Of a stretch of DNA of 36,167 nt, positions 29,535 through 36,167 are shown piece by piece. How positions within the stretch are numbered: position 1 is the stretch's first letter; each line of letters begins with the position of its first letter. Made by a program: the position numbers and the translations under genes. The notes under the pieces were generated by a model. It made no database searches. It was not told the origin of the DNA and saw only the letters and a list, made by a program, of their open reading frames with translations. Origin of the DNA: an uncultured Faecalibacterium sp. (GTDB taxonomy: Bacteria; Bacillota; Clostridia; Oscillospirales; Ruminococcaceae); assembly GCA_900551435.1 (NCBI GenBank), contig URVW01000017.1, positions 1 to 36,167 of the forward strand, in the 5' to 3' direction.

Positions 29535-30800
29535 TTACAAACTCTGCTGATACTCGCGCGGGCTGAGTCCGGTGACCTTTTTGAACACCTTGGAAAAATA
29601 GAACGAGCTGTCATAGCCCAGCTTTTCGGCGATCTCGTAGACTTTCAGGTTTCCCTGTTCCAGCATCTCTTTCGCCGCCGCGATGCGGGTTTCGGTGATG
29701 TACTCCACAAAGCCGCTGTCGCCGTATTTGCCGAACAGCTGGCTCAGGTAGTTGGGCGAGAAGTTGAACACCGCCGCCACATCGGCCAGCGTCAGCTTTT
29801 CGGACAGGTGGCTGCGGATATACTCCTGCACCTGCGCCACCACCTGCATCTTTCCGGCAGTGGCGTCGCCCTCGTTGACTTCGGCGAACTGGATGGGGTT
29901 TTCTTCGCTCAGCAGCGGCTGCAAGTGGGCATTCTCGCGGCAGCGGCGGGCCAGACCCAGCAGCGAAGTCGTGGGCCGTCCCACAGCCCAGAGCAGCCGG
30001 ACCGTGAAATAGTTGTACAAAATTTGGCTGGCCTTTTCGAGCAGCGGCCGCAGCAGCGCACGGTACTGCTCGCTCTGCGCCGCCGTCAGGCAGAACAGCA
30101 CGTTGCACCGCATGGCGTCGCCCCCGGTCACATAGCAGGGCAGGTAATTCCGCAGGGTGTTTTCGAGCATCCGCCCGCAGGAAAAGCTCAGTTTCAGCTG
30201 CTGGGCCGGCGTCAGCTCGGTGTTGGACGCGCAGAGTTCGCAGGACGCCACCAGATAGGCGTCGCTCTGCAGTTCGATCTCCAAATGCTGCAGCGGCTGT
30301 TCCAGCTCGCTCTCGTCCTGAAACAACCCCGCGTAGAGCTGCACGAAAAAGCGTTCCTGATAGCTCCGCACGCTCTCGGCAAGGTCCGGCTGGACCGGCA
30401 GTTCGCCCAGAAGGGTACGCTCCTTCCGGACCTTTTCGGCGGCGCGTTCCAGCGCGCTTTTAAGGTTTTCGGGGGTCAGGTCCAGCTTGACGAGGTAATC
30501 CACCACCCCGGCTCCCATGGCCTGTTTGATGTAATCAAATTCTTCAAAGCTGGTCAGCATGATGAACGCCGGCAGCGGGCCGCGCTCGCGGCAGGTGCGG
30601 GCCAGCGTCAGTCCGTCCATGATGGGCATTTTCACGTCCGCCACCACGATATCCGGCTTTTCCCGCTCAATGAGTTCGAGCGCCTGTTTTCCGTTGCGGG
30701 CTGTCGCACAGATGGTATAGCCCAGCGTTTCCCATTCCAGCATTCCCTGCAGACCGATGAGCACCAGCGGCTCATCATCCACCAATAGTATCCGCAGCAT
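29535..30800 (-). CDS. Response regulator, AraC-type output (YesN-like)
   Basis: 421 residues. An N-terminal receiver domain has D9/D10, the phosphorylation site D55 (V-A-D-V-K-M-P), T83 and K104. The middle region (about 120-310) is the variable linker typical of YesN proteins. A C-terminal AraC-type double helix-turn-helix (about 320-421) ends with S-S-F-Y-F-S-K-V-F-K-K-V-T-G-L-S-P-R-E-Y, the AraC family signature. ATG 30800 lies inside the last codons of the sensor kinase gene (26-bp overlap). The pair probably activates the divergent transporter genes and/or the lyase operon in response to the sugar. Confidence 0.95.
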   Translation of the reverse strand: MLRILLVDDEPLVLIGLQGMLEWETLGYTICATARNGKQALELIEREKPDIVVADVKMPIMDGLTLARTCRERGPLPAFIMLTSFEEFDYIKQAMGAGVVDYLVKLDLTPENLKSALERAAEKVRKERTLLGELPVQPDLAESVRSYQERFFVQLYAGLFQDESELEQPLQHLEIELQSDAYLVASCELCASNTELTPAQQLKLSFSCGRMLENTLRNYLPCYVTGGDAMRCNVLFCLTAAQSEQYRALLRPLLEKASQILYNYFTVRLLWAVGRPTTSLLGLARRCRENAHLQPLLSEENPIQFAEVNEGDATAGKMQVVAQVQEYIRSHLSEKLTLADVAAVFNFSPNYLSQLFGKYGDSGFVEYITETRIAAAKEMLEQGNLKVYEIAEKLGYDSSFYFSKVFKKVTGLSPREYQQSL

Positions 30801-32583
30801 CGTTGTTTCCTTTCTTCAGATAGGGCAGTCGGATGGTCACTTCCGTGCCGATGTCCTCCTCACTTTCCACCGTCAGGCCGTAGGCGTCGCCGAACGAATA
30901 CTGGATGCGCCGGTTGACGTTCCACAGGCCCACATGGCGGTACTTTTCCTGTTTTTCTTTTTCGTCGGACGGCTCTTCCAGCAGGTGCGCTACCACCTCC
31001 GGCGGTATTCCCACGCCGTCGTCGGTCAGGCGGAGCAGCACATCGCCGGTGTCCGGGTCGGTCGAGATATCCAACAGGACGCTGCCGTGGCCGCCCTTGG
31101 GTTCCAGCCCATGGAAAATGGCATTCTCCACCAGCGGCTGCAAGGTGAAGCGCGGGATCATGCAGTCCTGACAGAGCCGCTCATCCTCGATGCGGGAGAC
31201 CTCGATCTCAAGGTCGCCGCCGTAGCGGTACTGCTGGATGGTGAAGTAATCGTTCAGCAGGGCCAGTTCCTCCTGCAGGGGAACGAGCTTCTCGGTCCCC
31301 TTGGAAATGCTCTTGGTCAGGCGGGCAAAGGCCGTGACCATCTCGGCGATGCCCGGGGCGTGCTGGATGGTCGCCATCCAGCGGATGCTGTTGAGGGTAT
31401 TATAAATAAAGTGCGGGTTCACCTCATTTTGCAGCATCCGGTATTCCAGCTCCTGCTTCCGGCGCTCATCGTCCAGCTTGCGGGTCATCAGGTCATTCAC
31501 ATCGCCCGCCAGTTTGTTGATGCCGCGGCCGATGTCGCCCAGCTCGTTGTTCCACTCAATGGACGGGTCCGCCGTAAAGTCGCCCTTGCCCACCGCTTCG
31601 ATGCGGCTCTGCAGGGCTTCCACCGGGCGGGAGATGGCCCATTCCAGCCAGTGCTGCAGGAGGAAGCTCAGGCCCCACACCAGCGCAGCGCCCAGCACGA
31701 CGAGCCAGAGATACACGCCGCGCTGCTGCAAAAAGGTGCTCTCCGGCAGGGTCTGGATCAATGCCGCGCCCCGGCCTTCCAGCACGACTTTGACGACCGA
31801 GCAGGGCTTTCCGTTGATCTTTGCGGTCCCCTGCCATGCCGACTGCTCTTCTGCAGTGGAGCGCAGGGTGTAGGAAACGCCGCTCAGAACGTTTTCCGCT
31901 TCGGTCAGCTTTCCGTCCTTGATCTCCCACAGCCGGTTGTTCATCTCCCAATACAGGGCGCTGCCGTCCGCCATGGCATAGCCCGCTGCCGGGTCAGTGA
32001 TGACCGACAGATCCAGCGCCAGATAGGCCGTGCCCCGGTGGGCCGTGCCGTGGCCGGAGCGGATGGGCTGGCTGATGGCCAGACACGCAGGGGCCGAGGG
32101 CAGCAGCGGGTCGGTCGTGAACTGCATCCCATAGCCCTGCTGCAAAAACAGCTGGATGCTGCTTCGGCTCAGCGCCGCCGAGCTGTTCAGCGCCCCGAAC
32201 TGCAGATGGCGGTCGTTCTCGTTGGACATGAAAAAGCGGATGATCTTTCCATATAACGGGCTGGAATAGTACTTTTCCTGTGCCGCCTCATAGGCCGCCA
32301 AGGTCGGCGTGCCGTTCAGGTCCGGTTCGGAGAGATACCGCCGCACCGTGCTGTTGATGGACGCCCAGTTCAGCAGCGAATCCGCGTTGTCAAAGCTCGT
32401 TTCGATGCCCGTGGCCACCAGCCGCAGATTGAACTCCGCCGCCTGCAGCAGGTTGGACCGCACATATTGATTGGACAGGAAGAACAGCGCCGCGCCCAGC
32501 GCCAGCGAGGTGAGCGCCGTAAAAATGCGCATGCTCCACACGATCTGCCGCCGCAGCGGGAACCGGTGTTCCGGGTGTTTCAT
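30775..32583 (-). CDS. Sensor histidine kinase (YesM-like, His_kinase family)
   Basis: 602 residues from ATG 32583; AAGGAGGA eight bases upstream decides the start, while a longer frame to 32655 begins inside the promoter. TM1 (about 14-38), an extracellular sensor region of about 250 residues, and TM2 (about 290-312) lead to a HAMP linker (S-R-P-V-E-A-L at about 318). The His-box E-V-N-P-H-F-I-Y-N-T-L-N-S-I contains the phospho-acceptor H391; further on are L-V-E-N-A-I-F-H-G (N box) and D-D-G-V-G-I (G box). Architecture and pairing with the AraC-type regulator are those of sugar-sensing YesMN systems, which recognise external saccharides or solute-loaded binding protein. Confidence 0.95.
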   Translation of the reverse strand: MKHPEHRFPLRRQIVWSMRIFTALTSLALGAALFFLSNQYVRSNLLQAAEFNLRLVATGIETSFDNADSLLNWASINSTVRRYLSEPDLNGTPTLAAYEAAQEKYYSSPLYGKIIRFFMSNENDRHLQFGALNSSAALSRSSIQLFLQQGYGMQFTTDPLLPSAPACLAISQPIRSGHGTAHRGTAYLALDLSVITDPAAGYAMADGSALYWEMNNRLWEIKDGKLTEAENVLSGVSYTLRSTAEEQSAWQGTAKINGKPCSVVKVVLEGRGAALIQTLPESTFLQQRGVYLWLVVLGAALVWGLSFLLQHWLEWAISRPVEALQSRIEAVGKGDFTADPSIEWNNELGDIGRGINKLAGDVNDLMTRKLDDERRKQELEYRMLQNEVNPHFIYNTLNSIRWMATIQHAPGIAEMVTAFARLTKSISKGTEKLVPLQEELALLNDYFTIQQYRYGGDLEIEVSRIEDERLCQDCMIPRFTLQPLVENAIFHGLEPKGGHGSVLLDISTDPDTGDVLLRLTDDGVGIPPEVVAHLLEEPSDEKEKQEKYRHVGLWNVNRRIQYSFGDAYGLTVESEEDIGTEVTIRLPYLKKGNNDAADTIGG

Positions 32584-32626
32584 GGCAGGGTCCTCCTTGG
32601 TCATTCCGGGTCGATTTCTACCTAAT

Positions 32627-32655
32627 ACAGTACAAGGTTTGCTCTTTTTTGTCAA
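32627..32655 (-). promoter_or_regulatory. Promoter of the kinase/regulator/lyase genes
   Basis: On the minus strand TTGACA (32655-32650), 17-bp spacer, TACTGT (32632-32627). No separate promoter was found before the lyase gene, so the five minus-strand genes may form one transcript. Confidence 0.65.
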
Positions 32656-32700
32656 CGGAGTTTTTGATGGTTTTTGTATACTTTTTACTGTTTTTCTTTG

Positions 32701-32740
32701 TTACATTTTTGTAATCTGTGCAACAAATCAAGAAATTACA
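32701..32740. promoter_or_regulatory. TTACA/TGTAA inverted half-sites between the divergent operons
   Basis: The 338-bp gap 32584-32921 is AT-rich and lies between the kinase and binding-protein genes. It holds TTACA-N4-TGTAA (32701-32714) and, overlapping it, TGTAAT...ATTACA (32710-32715 and 32735-32740). Three related half-sites upstream of both operons are candidate sites for the AraC-type regulator. Further right is only a GC hairpin (AGCGGCC/GGCCGCT, about 32859-32882) and a weak -10 (TATCCT, 32837-32842) with no good -35, which would fit an activator-dependent promoter. All inferred. Confidence 0.4.
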
Positions 32741-32921
32741 GGCTTCGGCTTCAAAAAGTGCATGTTTTTGAAAACTGTCCGGAAAAATTGCAGACTCGCC
32801 CGAAAGAATTCCATTCCCCTTTGGGCCATTCTGCGGTATCCTAGTGTCAACAAAAGCGAGCGGCCCTCGCACAAGGCCGCTGCACGAAAAACACGACGCA
32901 TTTTGAAGGAGGATACATTCC

Positions 32922-34241
32922 ATGAAAAAGATCTCTCGTCGTTCGTTCCTCACCGCTGCCGCTGCCTGCGGCGCAGCTGCTGCTCTGACCGCTTGCGGCG
33001 GTTCTTCCAGCTCCACCGCTGCTTCTTCCACGGCTGCTTCCAGCACCGCTGCCTCCGAGGCTTCCGGCCCCGTCACCCTGCAGTGGGCTGTTTGGGATAA
33101 GGAGTCCACCCCCTACTGGCAGGCCATGGCCGACGGCTACATGGCAGGTCACAAGGATGTGACCATCGAGATGGTCGATCTGGGTTCCAGCGATTACATG
33201 ACCGTTCTGGCCACCCAGCTGGCCGGCAGCGCAGACCTCGACGTCCTGACCATCAAGGACATCCCCGGTTACGCCAACCTGATCAATCTGGATTACCTGA
33301 AGCCCCTGAACGACGTCCTGACCCGTGACACCGGCGACTTCAACGGCACGATCGAGCAGCTGACCACCGACGACGGCAACTTCTACGCCGTTCCGTTCCG
33401 CAGCGACTTCTGGGTGCTGTACTACAACAAGGATCTGTTCGATGCTGCCGGCGTCGAGTATCCGTCCAACGACCTGACCCTTGAGGATTACGACGCTCTG
33501 GCCCGTAAGATGACCAGCGGCTCCGGCGACAGCAAGGTCTACGGCTGCCACTATCATACTTGGCGTTCTGCTGCTTCCCTGTTCTCCATTCTGGACGGCA
33601 AGCACACCATCATCGATGGCAACTACGACTTCATGAAGGACACCTACGATATGGTCATCGCCCAGCAGAAGGACGGCATCTGCATGGACTACGGCTACCT
33701 CAAGACCTCTTCTCTGCACTACTCTGCAGCCTTCGAGAATCAGCAGTGCGCCATGGTCAACATGGGCAGCTGGTTCATCTCCACGCTGGAAAGCTACATG
33801 GCAACGGCTGACACCAAGTTCAACTGGGGCATCGTCAAGTATCCGCACCCCGCCGATGCACCTGCCGGCTCTACGCTGGGCACGGTGACCAGTCTGGCCA
33901 TCAACGTCGATTCTCCCAAAGCTGAGACCGCTGCAGACTTCATCAACTGGTGCATCTCCGAAGAGGGCGCACAGGCCATCGCAAAGACCGGCACGTTCCC
34001 CGCATGCGGTTCTTCCGCCACCAGCGACATCATCAAGTCCACCGAGGGTTTCCCCGATGACGCAAACTCTGTCGATGCTCTGACCACCTCCAACGTCTAT
34101 CTGGAGATGCCCTACACCCAGTATGCATCCGACATCGAGACCATCCTGAACGCCGAGCATGACGCCATCATGACCATGAGCGAGACGGTCGATGAGGGCA
34201 TCCAGAACATGAACGATCAGGTCCCCTCCGTCCTCGGCTAA
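32922..34241 (+). CDS. Carbohydrate ABC transporter substrate-binding lipoprotein (SBP family 1)
   Basis: 439 residues. The signal carries twin arginines (I-S-R-R-S-F-L, 4-10) and a lipobox A-L-T-A-C (Cys25), followed by a Ser/Ala-rich linker. The body shows family 1 features: Y-M-T-V-L-A-T-Q-L-A-G-S-A-D-L-D-V, Y-A-V-P-F-R-S-D-F-W-V-L-Y-Y-N-K-D-L-F and F-I-N-W-C-I-S-E-E-G-A-Q-A-I. AAGGAGG precedes ATG 32922. It captures the sugar outside the cell for the two permeases downstream. No ATPase gene is present; a shared MsmX-type ATPase encoded elsewhere is the usual solution for such transporters. Confidence 0.93.
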   Translation: MKKISRRSFLTAAAACGAAAALTACGGSSSSTAASSTAASSTAASEASGPVTLQWAVWDKESTPYWQAMADGYMAGHKDVTIEMVDLGSSDYMTVLATQLAGSADLDVLTIKDIPGYANLINLDYLKPLNDVLTRDTGDFNGTIEQLTTDDGNFYAVPFRSDFWVLYYNKDLFDAAGVEYPSNDLTLEDYDALARKMTSGSGDSKVYGCHYHTWRSAASLFSILDGKHTIIDGNYDFMKDTYDMVIAQQKDGICMDYGYLKTSSLHYSAAFENQQCAMVNMGSWFISTLESYMATADTKFNWGIVKYPHPADAPAGSTLGTVTSLAINVDSPKAETAADFINWCISEEGAQAIAKTGTFPACGSSATSDIIKSTEGFPDDANSVDALTTSNVYLEMPYTQYASDIETILNAEHDAIMTMSETVDEGIQNMNDQVPSVLG

Positions 34242-34297
34242 TTGTAACGCATAACGCTTTCTTCATCTTATCTCCGTTCTCCTTCCAATTTTAACCC

Positions 34298-34361
34298 TTC
34301 CGGCATTTGCTCCGCCGGAACCCCGAACGAAAATGGGGCGGGTCCTTCGCCCGCCCCATTT
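34298..34361 (+). other. Two hairpins between the binding-protein and permease genes
   Basis: TTCCGGC/GCCGGAA (34298-34320) is followed by a perfect 12-bp GC-rich stem, AAATGGGGCGGG (34331-34342) with CCCGCCCCATTT (34350-34361). The sequence after it (CCTTTGG) lacks a proper T-run, so it is probably a leaky terminator or an mRNA-stabilising stem giving more binding protein than permease, not a full stop. Confidence 0.65.
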
Positions 34362-34418
34362 CCTTTGGAGGGGTGTGATCCGTCTGCCCTTGTTGTGTCT
34401 TAGAAAGGAGGCTCCTTT

Positions 34419-35348
34419 ATGGCAAGCGCCGCTGTCACCACCGAAAAAGCGCCCCGTAAAGTGCTCAAAAAGTCCACCCGCGATTCTCTGATCGCCTATT
34501 CGTTCATTGCGCCGAACTTCATCGGATTCTGCGTGTTCACGCTGGTCCCGATGGTGTTCGCCATCGCGCTTGCCTTCTGCTCGTGGGATGGCCGCCACGC
34601 CATCCAGTTCATCGGCTTGGACAACTTCATCAAGCTGTTCAGCACCGATAAAATTTTCCAAGCCGCGCTGAAGAACACCATCGTCTATGTCATCGGCACA
34701 GTTCCGCTGACGCTGGTGTGCAGCTTGGCCATGGCCGTTCTGCTGAACCAGAACGTCAAGCTGCGCAACTTCTTCCGCACCGTGGCGTTCTTCCCCTACG
34801 TTGCTTCGCTGGTCGCCGTTGCGGCGGTCTGGAACATGATCTTCAACCCCTCGATGGGTCCCATCAACATGATCCTGAACCAGTTCTTCGGCGTTGCCGT
34901 CGAGAACCTGCCCCGCTGGGCCGCCGGCAAGGACACCGCCATGCTGACGGTCATCCTGTTCAGCGTCTGGAAGAACATGGGCTACTACATGGTCATCTAT
35001 CTGGCCGGTCTGCAGGGCTGCAACCCCGACCTGAACGAGGCCGCAGAGCTGGACGGCGCGAACCGCTGGCAGCAGTTCTGGCACATCACGCTGCCCCAGC
35101 TGCGCCCCACCACCTTCTTCGTCGTCATCATGCTGACCATCTCCGGCTTCAAGGTGTATGACCAGATGTACATGATCACACAGGGAGGTCCCGGCACGGC
35201 GACCATGACGCTGGTGTACTACATCTACAATGTGGCGTTCGTCAACACCCCGAAATACGGCTATGCAAGTGCCATCGCTATGGTGCTGTTCGTTCTGGTC
35301 CTGATCGTCACGATCGTCCAGTTCCGCGGCTCCAAGGGTGATAACTGA
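34419..35348 (+). CDS. Carbohydrate ABC transporter permease 1 (CUT1, MalF/UgpA type)
   Basis: 309 residues with six membrane helices and a basic cytoplasmic N-terminus. The EAA loop E-A-A-E-L-D-G-A-N-R-W-Q-Q-F-W, followed by I-T-L-P-Q-L-R-P, is the contact site for the ATPase. AAAGGAGG precedes ATG 34419. It pairs with the second permease 17 bp downstream and follows the binding-protein gene across two hairpins. The combination is the standard CUT1 sugar importer. Confidence 0.95.
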   Translation: MASAAVTTEKAPRKVLKKSTRDSLIAYSFIAPNFIGFCVFTLVPMVFAIALAFCSWDGRHAIQFIGLDNFIKLFSTDKIFQAALKNTIVYVIGTVPLTLVCSLAMAVLLNQNVKLRNFFRTVAFFPYVASLVAVAAVWNMIFNPSMGPINMILNQFFGVAVENLPRWAAGKDTAMLTVILFSVWKNMGYYMVIYLAGLQGCNPDLNEAAELDGANRWQQFWHITLPQLRPTTFFVVIMLTISGFKVYDQMYMITQGGPGTATMTLVYYIYNVAFVNTPKYGYASAIAMVLFVLVLIVTIVQFRGSKGDN

Positions 35349-35365
35349 GAAAGGAGGAAGAGTTT

Positions 35366-36167
35366 ATGTCTGCTGCTGTCATCAAAGACCACGCTTCCCA
35401 GAAGCGCCGCAATTTCATCTCCAAGTTCCTGATCTACTTCTTCCTCATCGTGATCACGGCCTGTATGCTGCTGCCGTTCCTGTGGATGCTGTCCTCTTCG
35501 TTCAAGCTGAACAAGGACGTGTTCGGCTTCCCCATCCAGTGGATCCCGAAAAATCCCCGCTGGCAGAACTATGTGGACATCTGGACCCAGATCCCGCTGC
35601 TGACCTTCGTGAAGAACACCGTCAAGATCACGGTCGTCGTCACCCTGCTGCAGCTGTTCACCTCGTCCTTTGCGGCCTATGCCTTCGCAAAGATGCAGTT
35701 CAAGGGCAAGAACCTCCTCTTCCTCGGCTACATCGCCACCATCGCCGTGCCTTGGCAGGCCTACATGGTCCCGCAGTTCATGATGATGAGCTCCTGGCAT
35801 CTGAACAACACCCATCTCGCCATCATGTGCTTGCAGGCCTTCAGCGCCTTTGGTGTGTTCCTGATGAAGCAGTTCTATGAGGGCGTTCCCACCGAGCTGT
35901 GCGAAGCGGCCCGCATCGACGGCCTGAGCGAATACGGCATCTGGTGGCACATCATGCTGCCGCTGAGCCTTCCGGCCCTGTCCACGCTGACCATCTTCAC
36001 CTTCGTCAACACTTGGAACGACTTCCTTGGACCCCTGATCTATCTGACCAAGACCGAACTCAAGACCATCCAGATCGGTCTGCGCATGTTCATCACCCAG
36101 TATTCTGCGGAATACGGCCTGATCATGGCGGCCTCTGTGGTGGCACTGATCCCGGTGCTGATCGTGT
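35366..36167 (+). CDS. Carbohydrate ABC transporter permease 2 (CUT1, MalG/UgpE type), C-terminus cut by window
   Basis: The frame opens at ATG 35366 after AAAGGAGGAAG and runs to the window edge (267 complete codons, no stop). The start has basic residues (Q-K-R-R-N-F), then a first membrane helix, P-F-L-W-M-L-S-S-S-F-K, a MalG-family hallmark, and the EAA loop E-A-A-R-I-D-G-L-S-E-Y-G-I-W-W followed by I-M-L-P-L-S-L-P-A-L. Nearly the whole protein is present; only the last helix or tail is missing. It forms the second half of the membrane channel with the preceding permease. Confidence 0.94.
   Translation, partial: MSAAVIKDHASQKRRNFISKFLIYFFLIVITACMLLPFLWMLSSSFKLNKDVFGFPIQWIPKNPRWQNYVDIWTQIPLLTFVKNTVKITVVVTLLQLFTSSFAAYAFAKMQFKGKNLLFLGYIATIAVPWQAYMVPQFMMMSSWHLNNTHLAIMCLQAFSAFGVFLMKQFYEGVPTELCEAARIDGLSEYGIWWHIMLPLSLPALSTLTIFTFVNTWNDFLGPLIYLTKTELKTIQIGLRMFITQYSAEYGLIMAASVVALIPVLIV

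Noticed and set aside
32843..32900. Catabolite-responsive element (cre) near the binding-protein promoter
   Set aside because: No sequence close to the cre palindrome; the GC-rich symmetry there is an ordinary hairpin.
34331..34361. Full intrinsic terminator separating the binding protein from the permeases
   Set aside because: The stem is strong but is followed by CCTTTGG rather than a T-run, and the permeases have no promoter of their own that I can see.

Overview
The window looks like chromosomal DNA from a high-GC, anaerobic member of the Clostridia, most probably an Oscillospiraceae gut bacterium close to Faecalibacterium. This is inferred from Firmicutes-style regulation (an Asn T-box, a yybP-ykoY-type riboswitch, YesM/YesN two-component genes, AGGAGG ribosome binding sites), GC-rich coding DNA with AT-rich promoters, an extracellular flavin reductase, and a dispersed repeat family around hairpins in a TGCCAATGGCTC...CTGAGAGGTT context. 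No rRNA, tRNA, CRISPR, phage or transposase gene was seen.

Layout. 1-6.3 kb: a truncated OFA-type MFS transporter; histidyl-tRNA synthetase with a repeat element inside its 5' leader; a CaCA-family cation antiporter behind a predicted Mn2+ riboswitch; a two-domain CmpB-like membrane protein; a GntR/FCD regulator. 6.3-10.2 kb: a Fur-family regulator, T-box-controlled asparagine synthetase, a TetR regulator with a 16-bp palindrome beside its start, and a NiaR-type niacin repressor. 10.2-18 kb: a GH13 enzyme divergent from glycogen branching enzyme (alpha-glucan metabolism), a large GT-C-like membrane protein, and a coupled pair: a trigger-factor-like protein without the ribosome-binding domain followed by a polyferredoxin. 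18-25.3 kb: an orphan peptide-binding lipoprotein behind an attenuator-like leader, a YtrA-type regulator/ABC/CPBP operon, and a flavin-linked extracellular fumarate-reductase-like lipoprotein.

25.4-36.2 kb holds the most coherent system: a carbohydrate locus. On the minus strand lie a sensor kinase (YesM type), its AraC-type response regulator (YesN type), a cytoplasmic heparinase II/III-family lyase, a discoidin-like protein and a YesL-like membrane protein fused to an extra C-terminal domain. On the plus strand, divergently, lie a sugar-binding lipoprotein and two CUT1-type ABC permeases, the second cut by the window end. The arrangement suggests sensing and import of a uronic-acid-containing oligosaccharide (glycosaminoglycan- or alginate-like) followed by intracellular eliminative cleavage; the substrate is not determined by sequence.

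Many long open frames antisense to these genes are GC-driven shadows and were left out. Start sites were moved from the longest frame to a shorter ATG where a ribosome binding site clearly decides (Fur, AsnB, GH13, ABC ATPase, flavoprotein, heparinase, sensor kinase).
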